Origin: Pseudomonas viridiflava
GTDB lineage: Bacteria; Pseudomonadota; Gammaproteobacteria; Pseudomonadales; Pseudomonadaceae
Assembly (NCBI RefSeq): GCF_900590885.1
Contig: NZ_UUON01000033.1
Location: 266,206-330,205 of the forward strand
DNA length: 64,000 nt
Direction: 5' to 3'
Numbering within the stretch: position 1 is the stretch's first letter; each line of letters begins with the position of its first letter. The notes beneath the pieces were generated by a model, which was not told where the DNA came from, made no database searches, and saw only the letters and a list, made by a program, of their open reading frames with translations. Shown piece after piece: positions 62,541 to 64,000 of this stretch. The position numbers were made by a program, and so were the translations under genes.

Positions 62541-62562
62541 GATTTTCAGTGTCTGCGAGGCC

Positions 62563-63342
62563 TTATTCCGGTGCGTGATCGCGCAGGAACACCAGGTTGT
62601 CCGGTTTTGACTGCTCTGCATTGAAGCGATAACCCTGCACATCGAACTGCTTGAGCTTGGCCGGGTCGTTGATGCGCTCTTCGATCACGAAGCGGCTCAT
62701 CATGCCCCGGGCCTTTTTGGCGTAGAAGCTGATGATCTTGTACTGGCCGTTTTTCAGGTCCTTGAACTCGGTGTTGATGATCCGTGCGTTCAGGGCGGTG
62801 CGCTTGACCGCCGAGAAGTATTCGTTGGAGGCCAGGTTGAGCAGCACGTCGTCGCCTTGCTCGGCCAGGGCTTCGTTGAGCCATTCGCTGATGCGGGTGC
62901 CCCAGAAGGCGTAGAGGTCCTTGCCACGGGCGTTGGGCAGTTTGGTGCCCATCTCCAGGCGATACGGCATCATCAGGTCCAGAGGGCGCAGCAGGCCGTA
63001 GAGGCCCGAGAGCATGCGCAGGTGGTCCTGGGCGTAGCTGAAGTCGGCGTCGCTGAAGGTGTCGGCGTTGAGGCCGGTATACACATCGCCCTTGAAGGCC
63101 AGCAGGGCCTGCTTGGCGTTTTCGGGGGTGAAGGCGGGGGTCCAGCTGCCGAAGCGGGCGGCGTTAAGGCCGCCGATCTTGTCGGAGACGTGCATCAACT
63201 CGCTGATTTGCGCTGGGGTCAGGTCGCGTAATTGCTCGATCAGCTCTTGGGAATGGTCGAGGTATTGCGGCTGGGTGAAGCGCGGGGTGGCCGGTTTTGA
63301 CTCGAAGTCGAGGGTTTTGGCGGGGGATATCACCATCAGCAT
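62563..63342 (-). CDS. yaaA: Peroxide stress protein YaaA (DUF328)
   Basis: A 259-residue cytoplasmic protein, the length of E. coli YaaA (258). MVISPAKTLDFES at the N-terminus, FKGDVYTGLNADTF, YGLLRPLDLMMPYRLEMGTK and NLASNEYFSAV are characteristic. YaaA limits intracellular iron and DNA damage during hydrogen peroxide stress and binds DNA. CAGGAG lies eight bases before the ATG at 63342, which decides the start; the upstream open frame to 63435 is in the flank of the repeat element. Confidence 0.95.
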   Translation of the reverse strand: MLMVISPAKTLDFESKPATPRFTQPQYLDHSQELIEQLRDLTPAQISELMHVSDKIGGLNAARFGSWTPAFTPENAKQALLAFKGDVYTGLNADTFSDADFSYAQDHLRMLSGLYGLLRPLDLMMPYRLEMGTKLPNARGKDLYAFWGTRISEWLNEALAEQGDDVLLNLASNEYFSAVKRTALNARIINTEFKDLKNGQYKIISFYAKKARGMMSRFVIEERINDPAKLKQFDVQGYRFNAEQSKPDNLVFLRDHAPE

Positions 63343-63413
63343 GAGGTTGGCTCCTGGAATCGTGTTGGGGATTCTAGGGGGTTGGGGCGTTTGACTCCAC
63401 CTATGGTAGTGAT

Positions 63414-64000
63414 AGGGGGCGCAGTACATATCCATTTCTGCGGTAACGGCTACTTATGGTTCCGCTCTTACAGCGGGTCACTTTTGGAAGGACCCAAAAG
63501 TAACCAAAAGGTCCTCGCCCCACCACTCGGTGCCTCGCCTAGGCTCGGCATGCCCGTAATCCGACAGTGATGTGGGGGGCCGCCGCCACGCGCCATCCAT
63601 GGCGCGGGGCGGCTAAACCGGCATCCCTGCCGGTTTACCCCCCACATCCCTGTCGAATTCCGGCCATCGTGGTTGACGGGGCGATCGCAGATCAAAATCA
63701 AAAGCCAAAGCAAAGCAGATCAAAAGCAGAGCACGGCGGCCTAAGAGCCGACCTGAGTGGTGTAGATCAAAAGCGGTTTTGCTCTGCTTTGCTCTGTTTT
63801 TGATCTGGCTCTTACATCCTTTTCGATGACGAAGTCAGCGCTCTTTTGATCTGCGCTTTTGATCGTGATCTTGATCTTAGGCGCCCCGTTAAACACGCTG
63901 GCCGAACGCAGGCTTGAATCCGTGGGTAACCCGGCAGGACGCCGGGTTAGCCGCACTGGGCCAAGGATGGCCCATTGCGGCGGCCCACGGATTCAAGCCT
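63414..64000. mobile_element. Palindrome-rich intergenic element, copy 2 (cut by window end)
   Basis: Nearly identical to 33410-33970 in the same orientation, with small indels in the GATCAAAA tract (this copy has extra units around 63700-63800 and 63865-63880). It contains the left inverted end from about 63460, the nested CCGGCATCCCTGCCGG palindrome, and the start of the second arm of the 25 bp inverted repeat; the right end lies beyond the window. The open frame at 63567-63803 is the same repeat-derived frame as in copy 1 and is not called as a gene. Confidence 0.75.

Larger units (their letters stand above)
61735..62562 (-). promoter_or_regulatory. algD upstream region with long leader
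   Basis: 828 bp with no convincing gene. From a predicted AlgU start near 62213 the message would have a leader of about 480 bases, comparable to the long algD leader of P. aeruginosa. The part at about 62090-62460 is visibly more AT-rich than the rest of the window. CCGTTGGTC at 62164-62172 differs by one base from the AlgR box CCGTTCGTC. Short frames here (for example 62158-62403) cross the promoter and are not credible genes. Confidence 0.7.

Overview
The window comes from a member of the Pseudomonas fluorescens group. The evidence is a high-GC chromosome, a complete Pseudomonas-type dcw (division and cell wall) cluster, a twelve-gene alginate operon in Pseudomonas order, short REP palindromes of the P. 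fluorescens type, and typical accessory genes (OprD-family porin, CheV, FUSC-type efflux). No tRNA, rRNA, CRISPR array, phage or transposase gene was seen.

Layout. 1-17545 (+): the dcw cluster, entered in the 3' end of mraZ and running rsmH-ftsL-ftsI-murE-murF-mraY-murD-ftsW-murG-murC-ddlB-ftsQ-ftsA-ftsZ-lpxC, mostly with 1-11 bp overlaps or short gaps, and closed by a terminator at 17572. It covers cytoplasmic peptidoglycan precursor synthesis, lipid I/II formation, septal synthesis, Z-ring assembly and the committed step of lipid A synthesis. 17678-27197 (-): a membrane diguanylate cyclase, an OprD-family porin, and a four-gene unit in which an MFP and a drug-type RND pump are followed by a heavy-metal-type (CusRS/CopRS-like) two-component system. 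A perfect TGACA-N4-TGTCA palindrome lies upstream of the unit. 27410-33333: a small conserved-looking protein, two tandem solute-binding paralogues (the second fused to a RidA domain), a YkgJ-type cysteine-cluster protein, a GNAT acetyltransferase, CheV and a GhrB/TkrA-type 2-hydroxyacid dehydrogenase. 34117-40028: a LysR regulator divergent from an OMF/FUSC/DUF1656/MFP (Aae-type) efflux operon. 40070-41841 (-): three small genes (NTF2-like, SDR, membrane protein). 41975-45361 (+): a lone 1128-residue protein with a C-terminal domain resembling HYD1-type ADP-ribosyltransferase toxins, preceded by an hrp-box-like promoter. 45431-61734 (-): the alginate operon algD-8-44-K-E-G-X-L-I-J-F-A, with a probable AlgU promoter about 0.5 kb upstream of algD. 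62563-63342 (-): yaaA.

Repeats. Five REP-type loci (one a paired REPIN inside the alginate operon) and two copies of a roughly 0.65 kb palindrome-rich element (33410-34087 and 63414-end) with imperfect inverted ends of about 95 bp. Both copies sit about 70-80 bp upstream of a minus-strand gene.

The strongest candidates for something undescribed are the putative ADP-ribosylating effector with its hrp-box-like promoter, the exported solute-binding/RidA fusion protein, the heavy-metal-type regulators attached to a drug-type RND pump, and the palindromic element.
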